From Pseudomonadota bacterium (GTDB lineage Bacteria; Pseudomonadota; Alphaproteobacteria; Rhodospirillales; 2-02-FULL-58-16): 25,724 nt of DNA. Numbering within the stretch: position 1 is the stretch's first letter; each line of letters opens with the position of its first letter. The stretch is from assembly GCA_022567015.1 (NCBI GenBank), contig JADFHR010000008.1, positions 1 through 25,724 of the forward strand, in the 5' to 3' direction. Of the stretch, positions 6,840 to 17,330 are shown piece after piece. The position numbers were made by a program, and so were the translations under genes. Below the pieces are notes generated by a model. The model saw only the letters and a program-made list of their open reading frames with translations. It did not search any database and was not told where the DNA came from.

Positions 6840-7025
6840 ATGGCCGATCTCCTTACCGCCCTCGCCCTCGCCGTGGCCATCGAAGGGGCGCTCTACGCCT
6901 TGTTTCCCGAGGCCATGAAAAAGATGATGCGGCACGCCCTGGCGCAGCCGCCGGGAAACCTCAGGACCGCCGGCGTCGCGGCGGCGGTGGTCGGCGTCGG
7001 CGTCGTGTGGCTGGTGCGCGGCTGA
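6840..7025 (+). CDS. DUF2065 family small membrane protein (YjeT-like)
   Basis: The product is 61 residues with two hydrophobic helices: MADLLTALALAVAIEGALYA at the N-terminus and a second one at about 41-58 (AGVAAAVVGVGVVWLV). A short basic loop containing FPEAMKKMMRHALAQPP separates them. This is the DUF2065 layout seen in E. coli YjeT, whose gene also follows hflC. Its function is unknown; the conserved position suggests a link to HflKC/FtsH. An in-frame ATG at 6798 would add 14 residues of poor quality; the ATG at 6840 begins with the family's typical start. Confidence 0.85.
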   Translation: MADLLTALALAVAIEGALYALFPEAMKKMMRHALAQPPGNLRTAGVAAAVVGVGVVWLVRG

Positions 7026-7194
7026 ATGCGCGCCGGCGGGTGAGTCCGCCCCGGTTCCGCCACAATCGTGCCCTATGGCAAGGCGCACGGACCGTGTCCA
7101 AGGCTTGGCCCTTGCAAGGACTAAATCCCAGGCAACCCGGACAAAGTGGTACTATTTAATGAGAATTTTTCTTAAGCCCAAGGAGGGCGGAACC

Positions 7195-8709
7195 GTGACC
7201 TATGTATGCACCGACGGGGCCCGCGGGCGCCCGGTGAAAGCGGAGGCGGGCGCGCCGGCGCGGCGGACGGTCCCGTGGCCGCTGGCCGGCCTGGTCGCCC
7301 TGGCGGTGATGGCAGCCCCGGCGGCGGCGCAGGCCAAGGCGGCGCCGGAGAGCTTCGCCGATCTGGCCGCTAAACTCCTGCCCTCGGTGGTCAATATCTC
7401 CACCACCCAGACCCTCGAAGGCCGGGGCGGCGTCGAAATGCCCCAGCTTCCGCCCGGTTCGCCGTTCGAGGAATTCTTCCGCGAGTTCTTCGAACGCAAC
7501 CGCCCGCATCAGCGCCAACGCAAGCTCACCTCCCTGGGATCGGGGTTCATCGTCGATGCCGCCGGCTACATCGTCACCAACAACCACGTCATCAAGGACG
7601 CCGACGAGATCACGGTCGCCCTCCAGGACGACACCCGGCTCGAGGCGGTGGTCGTGGGGCGCGATCCCAAGACCGACATCGCCGTACTCAAAGTGAAGCC
7701 GACGGGCAAGCTGACGGCCGTGCGCTTCGGGGATTCGGACAAGGCGCGGGTCGGGGACTGGGTGGTTGCCATCGGCAATCCCTTCGGCCTGGGCGGCAGC
7801 GTGACCGCCGGCATCATCTCGGCCCGCAACCGCGATATCAACTCCGGCCCCTACGACGACTACATCCAGACCGACGCATCGATCAACCGCGGCAATTCCG
7901 GCGGCCCGATATTCAACCTCGACGGCGAGGTCATCGGCATCGCCACGGCCATCTTCTCACCGTCGGGGGGCAGCGTCGGCATCGGCTTCGCCATCCCCAG
8001 CGCCACCGCCCATCCGGTCATCCAGCAGCTGATCAAGCACGGCCAGGTGCGCCGGGGCTGGCTTGGCGTCCACATCCAGGCGGTCACCGAGGAGATCGCC
8101 GAAACCCTGGGACTGAAACAGGCGAAGGGCGCCCTGGTGGCCAGCGTCATCAAGGACGGGCCGGCCGAAAAGGGCGACATCAAGGCCGGCGACGTGATTC
8201 TCACGTTCGACGGCAAGGAAGTGCCCGAGATGCGCAAGCTGCCGCGCATCGTCGCCGCGACCGACGTCAACAAGACCGTCGACGTGGTGGTCTGGCGCAA
8301 CAGCGAGAAGATGACCCTCTCCGTCAGCGTCGGCGAGCTGGAGGAAAGCGAGGCCAAGGTGGCGTCCCGGTCGCGCGGCGGGAAAAAGGAGGGAGGGGCC
8401 GCCGAGAAGATCGAAGCACTCGGGTTCACCGTTGCCGAGGTCACCACCGATCTGCGCGAACGTTACAGCCTGGACAAGGATGCCAAGGGGGTGGTGGTAA
8501 CCGCCGTCGACGAAGGGGGCGGCGCCGCCGAAAAGGGAATCCGGCCCGGCGATGTCATTGCCGAAATAAGCCAGGAGGAGGTCGTCACCCCGGCCGACAT
8601 CGTGGCCAGGATCAAGGAGGCGCGCAAGTCCGGGCGCAAGTCGGTGTTGCTGCTGGTCGAAGGACAAGGGGGACTGCGCTTCGTCGCCGTTCGCATCGAG
8701 ACGGGCTGA
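7195..8709 (+). CDS. degP: DegP/Do-type periplasmic serine protease
   Basis: From the GTG at 7195 the protein is 504 residues. I chose this start because AAGGAGG lies eight bases upstream; upstream in-frame codons (for example ATG 7075) lack such support. A signal peptide (hydrophobic core about 29-45, then AAPAAAQA) sends it to the periplasm. The trypsin-like domain has H131 in NNHVI, D161 in DPKTDIAVL and S235 in GNSGGPI. Two PDZ domains follow at about 255-345 and 395-495, separated by a Lys/Arg/Gly-rich linker (RSRGGKKEGG). Do-family proteases degrade or chaperone misfolded envelope proteins. Placement after hflKC-DUF2065 is common in alphaproteobacteria and makes a membrane and envelope quality-control block. 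The exact member (DegP, DegQ or MucD-like) cannot be fixed from sequence alone. A gap of 169 bp precedes it and may hold its own promoter. Confidence 0.92.
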   Translation: MTYVCTDGARGRPVKAEAGAPARRTVPWPLAGLVALAVMAAPAAAQAKAAPESFADLAAKLLPSVVNISTTQTLEGRGGVEMPQLPPGSPFEEFFREFFERNRPHQRQRKLTSLGSGFIVDAAGYIVTNNHVIKDADEITVALQDDTRLEAVVVGRDPKTDIAVLKVKPTGKLTAVRFGDSDKARVGDWVVAIGNPFGLGGSVTAGIISARNRDINSGPYDDYIQTDASINRGNSGGPIFNLDGEVIGIATAIFSPSGGSVGIGFAIPSATAHPVIQQLIKHGQVRRGWLGVHIQAVTEEIAETLGLKQAKGALVASVIKDGPAEKGDIKAGDVILTFDGKEVPEMRKLPRIVAATDVNKTVDVVVWRNSEKMTLSVSVGELEESEAKVASRSRGGKKEGGAAEKIEALGFTVAEVTTDLRERYSLDKDAKGVVVTAVDEGGGAAEKGIRPGDVIAEISQEEVVTPADIVARIKEARKSGRKSVLLLVEGQGGLRFVAVRIETG

Positions 8710-8785
8710 TCCCGGTTTCCCCTTCGATCCTTCCGGCCGCCGCCTGTCCGGGGCGTGGCTTGCGGAATTCGTCCCGGTGCCGCCG

Positions 8786-9616
8786 TCAGGGCTTTGCCGC
8801 CGATGCCAGGACCGCGGGCATGGGGATTTCCGTAACCCCGTCGCGCACGAAGGCTTTGGCGCCATCGCGGATGGCCCTGCGGATGGCGTCCAGCGCTTCC
8901 GGGGCTTGCGCGCGAAGGATGGCCCGGACCCGCACGCCGCCCTCGTAGACGGCGTCGAACAGGGCTTCGGGCGCCGGTAACGTCCACGCTTGAGGCACCT
9001 GCGTGATCTCCGGCGCGACGAAGCCCGCGTCGGCCAATACGCGACGGCACTCTTCCCCATCGCTGAACCGGAAAAAGGGCGGACCCGGGGGCAGGGGTAC
9101 GTCCGGGTTGCCCAGTGTTTCGACGGCGCCGAGGACAATGCCGAACCCCTTTGCGTCTTCGGGCTTCGCCCACACCGTGAAGGCGACGCGTCCGCCCTGG
9201 CGCAACACGCGGTGCGCCTCGGCCAGCATGCGTTCCGGGCGCGCGAAGTGGAGCATGCCGAAGTTGCTGACCACCGCGTCGAAGCTCTCGTCGGGGAACG
9301 GCAGCGCCTCGGCGTCCCCTTGGTGAAACTCCAGCGTCGGGAATTGGGCGCGCGCCAGGGCCACCTGGGCGGCGGCAAAGTCGACGCCGACGGCGTCGGC
9401 GCCGCGCAGGGACGCGGCCGCCGCGGCATAGCCCGGTCCGCTCGCCACGTCGAGCACGCGCATCCCGTCGCCCACGCCCACGGCCTCCAGCAGCGGCCCC
9501 GCGGTCTGGGCCGTGAGCCTGGCGAAATGGTGGTGATAGCGGTGGGCGACGGCCTCCCATCCGGCGTGCTCGAATTCCCTGAACGCTTCGGGATCCACGG
9601 GATCCGACGGTGTCAT
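8786..9616 (-). CDS. Class I SAM-dependent methyltransferase
   Basis: The product is 276 residues from the ATG at 9616, with AAGGAG eight bases upstream; a TTG two codons earlier would sit too close to it. Motif I is VLDVASGPGYAAAAA, the acidic residue binding SAM ribose is in VGVDFA, and later motifs are QGDAEALPFPDESFDAVVS and HRVLRQGGRVAFTVW. This is the Methyltransf_11/UbiE-like fold. The substrate is not evident: UbiE-like quinone or small-molecule methylation is possible, but no substrate-specific signature is visible. It ends convergently with degP (76 bp gap) and is divergent from miaA, sharing an intergenic region that contains a 19 bp palindrome. Confidence 0.88.
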   Translation of the reverse strand: MTPSDPVDPEAFREFEHAGWEAVAHRYHHHFARLTAQTAGPLLEAVGVGDGMRVLDVASGPGYAAAAASLRGADAVGVDFAAAQVALARAQFPTLEFHQGDAEALPFPDESFDAVVSNFGMLHFARPERMLAEAHRVLRQGGRVAFTVWAKPEDAKGFGIVLGAVETLGNPDVPLPPGPPFFRFSDGEECRRVLADAGFVAPEITQVPQAWTLPAPEALFDAVYEGGVRVRAILRAQAPEALDAIRRAIRDGAKAFVRDGVTEIPMPAVLASAAKP

Positions 9617-9647
9617 GATCAACGCTCCTTGGTATTAGCCGAGACGG

Positions 9648-9666
9648 GCGGTGTACGATACACCGC
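9648..9666. promoter_or_regulatory. Candidate operator palindrome between the methyltransferase gene and miaA
   Basis: GCGGTGTACGATACACCGC is a perfect 8+3+8 inverted repeat in the divergent intergenic region, 32 bp from the methyltransferase start. Length and symmetry fit a dimeric repressor site (for example TetR-like). No regulator gene is adjacent. A hairpin in either leader RNA is the alternative. Confidence 0.4.
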
Positions 9667-9750
9667 AGGGTGCGCGGTGCGCAGCGCGCCGCCGGGCCGT
9701 CGAGCACACCCTCGACCCCGGCGACAATGCCATCGTTCAGGACGACGGTC

Positions 9751-10707
9751 ATGAAAAAGTCCGCAGCCGAACCCATTCTCATCATCGCCGGGCCGACGGC
9801 CAGCGGCAAGTCGGCGCTGGCCCTGGACGCGGCCGAGGAATTCACCGGCACGGTCATCAACGCCGACAGCATGCAGGTCTACCGCGAACTGCGCGTGCTG
9901 ACGGCGCGGCCCACGGACGGCGACGAGGCACGGGCGCCGCACCGCCTCTTCGGCGCTCTCCCGGTGACCGAGGCCTGTTCGGCGGGGCGCTGGCTGGCGA
10001 TGGCGCGGGCCGAGATCGAGGCGGCGCGCGCCGCCGCAAGGCTGCCCATCCTTGTCGGCGGCACCGGCCTCTACCTCAAGGCGCTGACCGACGGTCTGGC
10101 GCCCGTTCCCGGCATTCCCCAAGGCATCCGCTCCCAGGCGCGCCGGCTCCATGCGCGGCTCGGGGGCGAGGCCTTCCGCGCCGAACTTGCCAAGGTGGAC
10201 GCGGAGGCGGCGAGGCGGCTTGACGCCGGGGACAGCCAGCGCCTGATCCGCGCCTTCGAGGTGGTGCGGGCGACGGGACGTCCGCTGGCGGACTGGCAGC
10301 GCCAGGGGGCCGGCGGACCGGCCACGGACGCACGCTTCGCCACCATCGTGCTGGCGCCGCCCCGGGACGTCCTTTACGCCGCCATCGACGCCCGCCTGGA
10401 CACCATGATCGAAGAAGGGGCGCTGGACGAGGTGGCGGCACTCGACCGCCTGGGCCTGGATGCGGGGCTGCCGGCGGCGAAGGCCGTCGGCGTGCCCGAG
10501 CTGCGGCGCCACCTGAGGGGCGAAATCACCCTGGACGAGGCCCTGGATTCCGCTAAACGCGCCAGCCGCAACTTCGCCAAGCGGCAGCTCACTTGGCTGC
10601 GCCACCAGATGCCCGGCGCCCACGTGGTGTCCGCGCAATATTCGGAAAGTTTACGGCCCGAAATCTTTTCATTTATTTGTCAGTTTTTGTTGACCGGGCG
10701 ACCCTGA
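9751..10707 (+). CDS. miaA: MiaA, tRNA dimethylallyltransferase
   Basis: MiaA adds a dimethylallyl group to N6 of adenosine-37 in tRNAs reading codons that begin with U. The 318-residue protein from the ATG at 9751 has the P-loop GPTASGKS at residues 14-21, then NADSMQVYRELRVLTARP with the catalytic aspartate, GGTGLYLKALTDGL, DSQRLIRAFEV and AKRASRNFAKRQLTWLR, all MiaA signatures. Upstream in-frame ATGs (9670, 9727) exist, but AGGA lies about eight bases before 9751 and homologues begin close to the P-loop. The last 25 residues are encoded by a more AT-rich stretch and diverge from the family. The gene lies 118 bp upstream of ilvB on the same strand. Confidence 0.95.
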   Translation: MKKSAAEPILIIAGPTASGKSALALDAAEEFTGTVINADSMQVYRELRVLTARPTDGDEARAPHRLFGALPVTEACSAGRWLAMARAEIEAARAAARLPILVGGTGLYLKALTDGLAPVPGIPQGIRSQARRLHARLGGEAFRAELAKVDAEAARRLDAGDSQRLIRAFEVVRATGRPLADWQRQGAGGPATDARFATIVLAPPRDVLYAAIDARLDTMIEEGALDEVAALDRLGLDAGLPAAKAVGVPELRRHLRGEITLDEALDSAKRASRNFAKRQLTWLRHQMPGAHVVSAQYSESLRPEIFSFICQFLLTGRP

Positions 10708-10718
10708 AAGATTAGGTT
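10690..10718 (+). promoter_or_regulatory. Possible ilvB promoter
   Basis: TTGACC (10690-10695), 17 bases, TAGGTT (10713-10718) overlaps the end of miaA and lies within a local AT-rich patch. The -10 is weak, so this is only a candidate. Confidence 0.25.
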
Positions 10719-10771
10719 GCCGTCTCTCGCCACCAAGCTGGAACGGCGTCAGCCGGGGGTGCCGTGCGCGT

Positions 10772-10795
10772 CCCGGGACGGTTTTCGTCCGCGGG
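10772..10795 (+). promoter_or_regulatory. Hairpin in the ilvB leader
   Basis: CCCGGGACG (10772-10780), loop GTTTT, CGTCCGCGGG (10786-10795) forms a nine-pair stem with one bulged base, 30 bp before ilvB. No T-tract follows and I see no leader peptide rich in Ile, Leu or Val, so classical attenuation is not supported. Confidence 0.35.
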
Positions 10796-10825
10796 CGGGC
10801 GGCTGGAGGAAAAGGGAAGAGGGCG

Positions 10826-12589
<1,764 letters not shown>

Positions 12590-12678
12590 GAAGGCCGTTT
12601 CGCGGGACGCTCGTTGGTATTATATCAATGATTTCGCCTGTGGTCCGGCGCCCGGCGCCGGACAGGAGAGCGCCAACC

Positions 12679-13194
12679 GTGACGACGCAAACGGAAACCG
12701 AAAAACAAACGACCATCGCCGTGCTCGTCGACAACGAGCCGGGCGTTCTGGCGCGCGTCATCGGGCTGTTCTCGGGGCGCGGCTACAACATCGAAAGCCT
12801 GACCGTGGCCGAGGTGGACACGCAGGAAGGCCTTTCGCGCATCACCATCGTCACCTCGGGCACGCCAATGGTCATCGAACAGATCAAGGCCCAGCTCGAG
12901 CGTCTGGTTCCGGTCCACAAGGTGTGCGACCTGACCATGGACGGGGCGTACGTGGACCGCGAGCTGGCGCTGGTGAAGGTGAAGAGCACCGGTGAGGCGA
13001 GGGTCGAATCCCTGCGCGTCGCCGAAATCTTCCGGGCCCGGGTGGTGGACAGCACGAGCGAGTCCTTCGTCTTCGAAATCGTCGGCGATACCGGCAAGCT
13101 GGACGCCTTCATCAACCTGATGGAGCCTCTGGGCCTGATGGACGTGTCGCGCACGGGCGTCGCCGCCATCGCCCGCGGCGCGCGCCCGCTCTAG
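12679..13194 (+). CDS. ilvN: Acetolactate synthase, small (regulatory) subunit
   Basis: The protein is 171 residues from the GTG at 12679, preceded by AGGAGA with a nine-base gap; the ATG at 12628 would add 17 residues unlike the family. The N-terminal ACT domain begins TTIAVLVDNEPGVLARVIGL and contains GRGYNIESLTVAEVD. It binds valine for feedback inhibition. The C-terminal domain (about 85-165) includes ELALVKVKS and the segment ending DAFINLMEPLGLMDVSRTG. It activates the large subunit. The small gap to ilvB (89 bp) and ilvC (37 bp) supports one operon. Confidence 0.95.
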   Translation: MTTQTETEKQTTIAVLVDNEPGVLARVIGLFSGRGYNIESLTVAEVDTQEGLSRITIVTSGTPMVIEQIKAQLERLVPVHKVCDLTMDGAYVDRELALVKVKSTGEARVESLRVAEIFRARVVDSTSESFVFEIVGDTGKLDAFINLMEPLGLMDVSRTGVAAIARGARPL

Positions 13195-13231
13195 CCCCTT
13201 TCGCCGCCCGCATCAAAGGAAGGATAGGACA

Positions 13232-14251
13232 ATGCGCGTTTATTATGACCGAGACGCCGACGTCAACATGATCAAGGGCAAGAACGTGGCCGTGGTCGGC
13301 TACGGCAGCCAGGGCCACGCGCACGCGCTGAACCTGCGCGACAGCGGCGTCAAGAACGTGGTCGTCGCCCTGCGCGAGGGCTCGGGCAGTGTCGAGAAGG
13401 CCGAGGCCGAGCAACTGAAGGTCGTATCCCCGGCCGAGGCGGCCAAGTGGGCCGACGTGGTCATGGTCCTGACGCCGGACGAGGGGCAGGCCAAGCTCTA
13501 TAACGACGATTTGCGCGAAAACATGAAAGACGGCGCCGCCCTGGCCTTCGCCCACGGCCTCAACATCCACTTCCGGCTGATCGAACCGCGCCCGGACCTG
13601 GACGTGTTCATGGTCGCGCCCAAGGGGCCGGGCCATACGGTGCGGTCCGAGTACCAGCGCGGCGCCGGGGTGCCCATGCTGCTGGCCATCGAGCAGGACG
13701 CCAGCGGCAACGCCCACGATCTGGGGCTGGCCTACGCGTGCGCCATCGGCGGCGGCCGCGCCGGCGTCATCGGCACGTCGTTCCGCGAGGAATGCGAGAC
13801 CGACCTGTTCGGCGAGCAGGTGGTGCTGTGCGGCGGCCTCACGTCGCTCATCGTCGCCGCGTACGAGACCCTGGTCGAGGCCGGCTATTCGTCCGAGATG
13901 GCCTATTTCGAGTGCGTGCACGAGGTCAAGCTGATCGTCGACCTTATCTACGAGGGCGGCATCGCCAACATGCGCTATTCGGTCTCCAATACCGCCGAAT
14001 ACGGCGACTACGTCAGCGGGCCGCGCATCATCGACGACAGCGTCCGCGCCCGCATGCGCGAAGTGCTGGACGACATCCAGTCGGGGCGCTTTACCAAGGA
14101 ATGGATGCTGGAGAACGCGGCCGGCCAGCCCAGTTTCAAGGCCATGCGCCGCCGCGCCGCCGAGAACGACATCGAGAAGGTGGGCGCGAAACTGCGCGCC
14201 ATGATGCCCTGGATCGCCGAGAACGCGTTGGTCGATAAGTCGAGGAACTGA
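13232..14251 (+). CDS. ilvC: Ketol-acid reductoisomerase (class I)
   Basis: The 339-residue enzyme isomerises and reduces acetolactate with NADPH to dihydroxyisovalerate. The Rossmann domain has VVGYGSQGHAHALNLRDSG. The sequence continues with FAHGLNIHF, DVFMVAPKGPGHTVRSEY, the DLFGEQVVLCGG segment and ECVHEVKLIVDLIYEGGI, which carry metal ligands and catalytic residues of class I KARI. Length is typical for the short, bacterial class. AAGGAAGGA lies about seven bases before the ATG. It completes ilvBNC. Confidence 0.97.
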   Translation: MRVYYDRDADVNMIKGKNVAVVGYGSQGHAHALNLRDSGVKNVVVALREGSGSVEKAEAEQLKVVSPAEAAKWADVVMVLTPDEGQAKLYNDDLRENMKDGAALAFAHGLNIHFRLIEPRPDLDVFMVAPKGPGHTVRSEYQRGAGVPMLLAIEQDASGNAHDLGLAYACAIGGGRAGVIGTSFREECETDLFGEQVVLCGGLTSLIVAAYETLVEAGYSSEMAYFECVHEVKLIVDLIYEGGIANMRYSVSNTAEYGDYVSGPRIIDDSVRARMREVLDDIQSGRFTKEWMLENAAGQPSFKAMRRRAAENDIEKVGAKLRAMMPWIAENALVDKSRN

Positions 14252-14287
14252 CGCCGCCCGCCGATAGGCGCCGGCGAGTCACGGACC

Positions 14288-14317
14288 CACGCAGTCCGAT
14301 ACCACGCAGTCCGATAC
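14288..14317. repeat. Tandem 15 bp direct repeat at the MmgE/PrpD gene end
   Basis: CACGCAGTCCGATAC occurs twice without a gap (14288-14302, 14303-14317). The second copy touches the stop codon of the minus-strand MmgE/PrpD gene. It lies between convergent genes and is probably a simple slippage duplication. Confidence 0.8.
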
Positions 14318-15687
14318 TAAGCCAGCGCGCCGGGCGCCGGGTCGGGCCCGGCGACCGACAGCTCCGCCATGTCGTCGAGCGCGTCGATGCGCCACAAGGT
14401 CGCGAGGAGGCGCGCGGCCGCCGCCTCGCCGATCACCGGGGCGGTGAGCTCGCGGAACTTGTCCTCGATCTCCCCGTCGCTCAAGGGATTGTCCGGGTCG
14501 CCCTTGCGGGTCGGCGCGTGGTGGGTAAAGCGCTGTCCGTCCACGGTCCCGATCTCCACCACCGCGGCGCGCTGGCCGGGAAACGCCGCCTCCATGTCCG
14601 GTTCCACGCGCAGCTCGACCTTGTCCATTAGGTCCCTGAGCCGCCCATCGGCGAGGCGCTCTTTCGAAAAGGCGTCCAGGCGCACGCGCCCGGTCAGCAG
14701 GGCCACGGCCACGCAATAGGGCAGGCTGAATTTCGCCTCGAAGGCGGTCCGGGGCGCCTTGTTCCCCGTGATCTCCAGGGCCTTGGCGTAGGTCCCGACG
14801 CGGATCGTGGCGACCGACTCCGGGGTGAGTGCATGTTCGCGCCTGAGCGCCAGGACTCCGTCGATGGCGGCGTGGGCGTGGCCGCAGGCGGCGTGGGCCT
14901 TCAAGGTGGTGCGCATGATGGTGTAGGACCGCCCCAGGTCGTCGGCCGCCGCCCGCCAATCCGGGTTTTGGGCCATGGCGGCGCCGAACCCCCGTTCGCC
15001 GTCCAGGATGTCGGGCGCGCCGGTGACGCCCTTCTCCGCCGCCAGCGCCACCATGACGCCGGTCTCGGCCGCCTGTCCCGCGTGCAGGGGCTTGGCCATG
15101 GCGTCGGCGCGGAAGGCCTGCTGCAACCCCGCCGCCAGGGTCCCGGCGTTGGCCAGGGCGTGCACGGTGCGCCCGGCGTCCAGCCCGAGCACCGAGGACG
15201 CCGCGGCGGCGGCGCCGAAGGCGCCGATGGTTCCCGTGGTGTGCCAGTAGGCGTAATGGGCCGGGTTCACCGCCACGCCGAGGCGGTTGGAGACCTCGTA
15301 GCCGGCGATCACGCCGAGCAGGAACCCATCGCCCCCGACGCCCCGCACCTGGGCCACGGGCAGCGCCGCCGAAATGACCGGGGCGCCGGGGTGGTAGATG
15401 GCGTCCCGGTAGATGTCGTCGAACTCGATGGTGTGGGCGGCGGCGCCGTTGATCAGCGCCGCGCTGCGCGCCGGGGCACGCAGGCCCGACGGATAGAGGA
15501 CCGCGCGCCCGTGTCCCAGGTCGTCGGCGAAGGCCTCGCGCAACAGGGTCGCCGGTGGCTGGGCACCGCCCGGGATCACCGAGGCGAACCAGTCGATGAC
15601 GCAGCGCTTGGCGGCGTGCACCGCCTCGGGGGGCACGGCGTCTTCGCGCACCCCGGCGGCATAGTCGGCGAAGAGCTGCAGAACCAT
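14317..15687 (-). CDS. MmgE/PrpD family protein
   Basis: The product is 456 residues. The helical N-terminal domain has KRCVIDWFASVIPGG, then GAAAHTIEFDDIYRDAIYHPG, the segment diagnostic for MmgE/PrpD. The fold continues with GYEVSNRLGVAVNPAHY, GFHxTGTxG-like WHTTGTIGAFGAAAA and KAHAACGHAHAAIDGVLAL. The family includes 2-methylcitrate dehydratase, cis-aconitate decarboxylase and epimerases; sequence alone does not separate them. The start is two bases after the stop of the thiamine-diphosphate enzyme gene, so the two are co-transcribed. In this catabolic-looking cluster it may act on a tricarboxylate or its unsaturated product. That is inference. Confidence 0.88.
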   Translation of the reverse strand: MVLQLFADYAAGVREDAVPPEAVHAAKRCVIDWFASVIPGGAQPPATLLREAFADDLGHGRAVLYPSGLRAPARSAALINGAAAHTIEFDDIYRDAIYHPGAPVISAALPVAQVRGVGGDGFLLGVIAGYEVSNRLGVAVNPAHYAYWHTTGTIGAFGAAAAASSVLGLDAGRTVHALANAGTLAAGLQQAFRADAMAKPLHAGQAAETGVMVALAAEKGVTGAPDILDGERGFGAAMAQNPDWRAAADDLGRSYTIMRTTLKAHAACGHAHAAIDGVLALRREHALTPESVATIRVGTYAKALEITGNKAPRTAFEAKFSLPYCVAVALLTGRVRLDAFSKERLADGRLRDLMDKVELRVEPDMEAAFPGQRAAVVEIGTVDGQRFTHHAPTRKGDPDNPLSDGEIEDKFRELTAPVIGEAAAARLLATLWRIDALDDMAELSVAGPDPAPGALA

Positions 15688-15689
15688 GG

Positions 15690-17309
15690 TTAGAACTGCA
15701 CCGTGTACTGGGCGGGATCGATGCGTGCCTCGACGAGCAGCGGCCGGTTGAGCTTGGTCGCCCGCCCCAGCACGTCGGCGAGGCGTGCGGGCGTGTCGGC
15801 CGACTCCCCGTCGCAGCCCAGGGATTCGGCCAGCCCGACCAGATCGCCGGCGTGAAAGCGCGTTCCCACGGTGGGGTAGCCTTTCTGGACCTGCTTGATC
15901 TCGATGCGGTTCAGGCTGTCGTCGCGGAAGACGATGATGACCAGGCCGAGCCCCAGGGACGACGCGAGCTGCAATTCGCCATGCACCATGGCCAGCCCGC
16001 CGTCGCCGGTGAAACAGACCACCGGACGGTCCCGGTGCAGCATCTTCGCCGCGATCGCCCCGGGAAGGGCGAAGCCCATGGACGACAGGCCGTTGGAGAG
16101 GAGCACGCCGCGCGGCTCGTAGGCCGTCCAGCCCTGGCCGACGAGAAGTTTATGGGAGCCCACGTCCATGGTGATGATGGTGTCCTTGGGGAAGGCCCCG
16201 CGCGCCGCGTCGACCACGTCGCTGGGGTTCAGCCTGCCGGCGACACGGCCCGAGCGGTACAGCCCGAACAGGGCCTCGCGATGGCCGCGGACCTCACTCT
16301 CGGACCACTTCTCCTGGCCCTTGTACGAATCGGCGAGGCTTTCCAGTATGGCCGGGATGGAGCCCACCAGTTCCGTCTCCGCCGCGTACACCTGGTCGGT
16401 GTTCTCGCAGGAATCGATGTGCAGCACCGGCGCCCGCAGCCGCCACGGGCTGATGAGCTCGACCGCATCGAAGCCGACGGCGAGGATGAGGTCGGCGGAC
16501 GCCAGGAAATCCCACACCACCTTGCCGCACGCCATGTCCAGGGTGCCGGCGAAATAGGCGTGGTCCTCGGGCAAAATGCCCTTGGCCTTCGGCGACACCA
16601 CGACCGGACAGCCCAAGCGCTCGGCGAAGCCCTTCAGCGCCGGGCCGGCGCCGGCGCGCACGGCGGAATTACCGACCAGCGCCACCGGCCGGCGCGCCCC
16701 GGCCAGGCGCCTGGCGGGATCGGTGCCGTCGCCGGCCACGTGGTACGATTGCGTCCAGCGCGCGGCGGGGCCGAGGGGAGGAAGCGCGATCTCCGCGTCG
16801 CCGGCGTCGGCCGCCGCCAGGTTGGCGTTGAGGGTGATGTGCACGGGCCCCGGACGTTCCGCCACGGCCAGCCTGAGGGCCCGGCGCATGACCGAGGCCG
16901 CCGCTTCGGGGACGATCCTGGTCGTCCATTTGGTGATCGGCGCGAACAGGCGGTTGTGGTCGATGTTCTGGTGGGTAAACGTGGCCTCCAGGCGGGTGCC
17001 CATCTGCCCCGACACCGCGATCATCGGCGAGCGGTCCAGATAGGCGTTGGCGACGCCGTTGACCAGGTTCGTCGAACCGGGGCCGAGGGTCGACATGCAC
17101 ACCCCGGGCACGCCGGTGAGCTGCCCCGCCGCGTCCGCCATCAGGGCCGCGGTCCCCTCGCGGCAGGCGAGAACGAATTCAAGGCCTTGGCGCCGCGCCG
17201 CCTCCATGAATTCGATGTTCTGCCCGCCGGGCAGCCCGAAGATGAACTTGACGCCGGCGCCCGCCAGATAGGCGGCCATCACGTCGGCCGTGGTCAGCGA
17301 TTCGGACAT
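15690..17309 (-). CDS. Thiamine-diphosphate-dependent enzyme, acetolactate synthase-like
   Basis: The product is 539 residues with the three-domain layout of AHAS-type enzymes: PYR domain with FGLPGGQNIEFME and the catalytic glutamate in CREGTAALMADAAG, a central domain (about 195-330), and a PP domain with canonical metal motif CFTGDGGLAM and later RDDSLNRIEIKQ. It is only distantly similar to the ilvB product nearby and lacks the AHAS segments NNEYMGMVRQW and MWAAQHY. No small subunit gene accompanies it. It could be a decarboxylase, carboligase or lyase. It sits between the crotonase-like gene (21 bp upstream) and the MmgE/PrpD gene (2 bp downstream), so it probably belongs to the same catabolic route. 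The substrate is unknown. Confidence 0.87.
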   Translation of the reverse strand: MSESLTTADVMAAYLAGAGVKFIFGLPGGQNIEFMEAARRQGLEFVLACREGTAALMADAAGQLTGVPGVCMSTLGPGSTNLVNGVANAYLDRSPMIAVSGQMGTRLEATFTHQNIDHNRLFAPITKWTTRIVPEAAASVMRRALRLAVAERPGPVHITLNANLAAADAGDAEIALPPLGPAARWTQSYHVAGDGTDPARRLAGARRPVALVGNSAVRAGAGPALKGFAERLGCPVVVSPKAKGILPEDHAYFAGTLDMACGKVVWDFLASADLILAVGFDAVELISPWRLRAPVLHIDSCENTDQVYAAETELVGSIPAILESLADSYKGQEKWSESEVRGHREALFGLYRSGRVAGRLNPSDVVDAARGAFPKDTIITMDVGSHKLLVGQGWTAYEPRGVLLSNGLSSMGFALPGAIAAKMLHRDRPVVCFTGDGGLAMVHGELQLASSLGLGLVIIVFRDDSLNRIEIKQVQKGYPTVGTRFHAGDLVGLAESLGCDGESADTPARLADVLGRATKLNRPLLVEARIDPAQYTVQF

Positions 17310-17330
17310 CCCCCGCTTTTCCCGGCCCCC

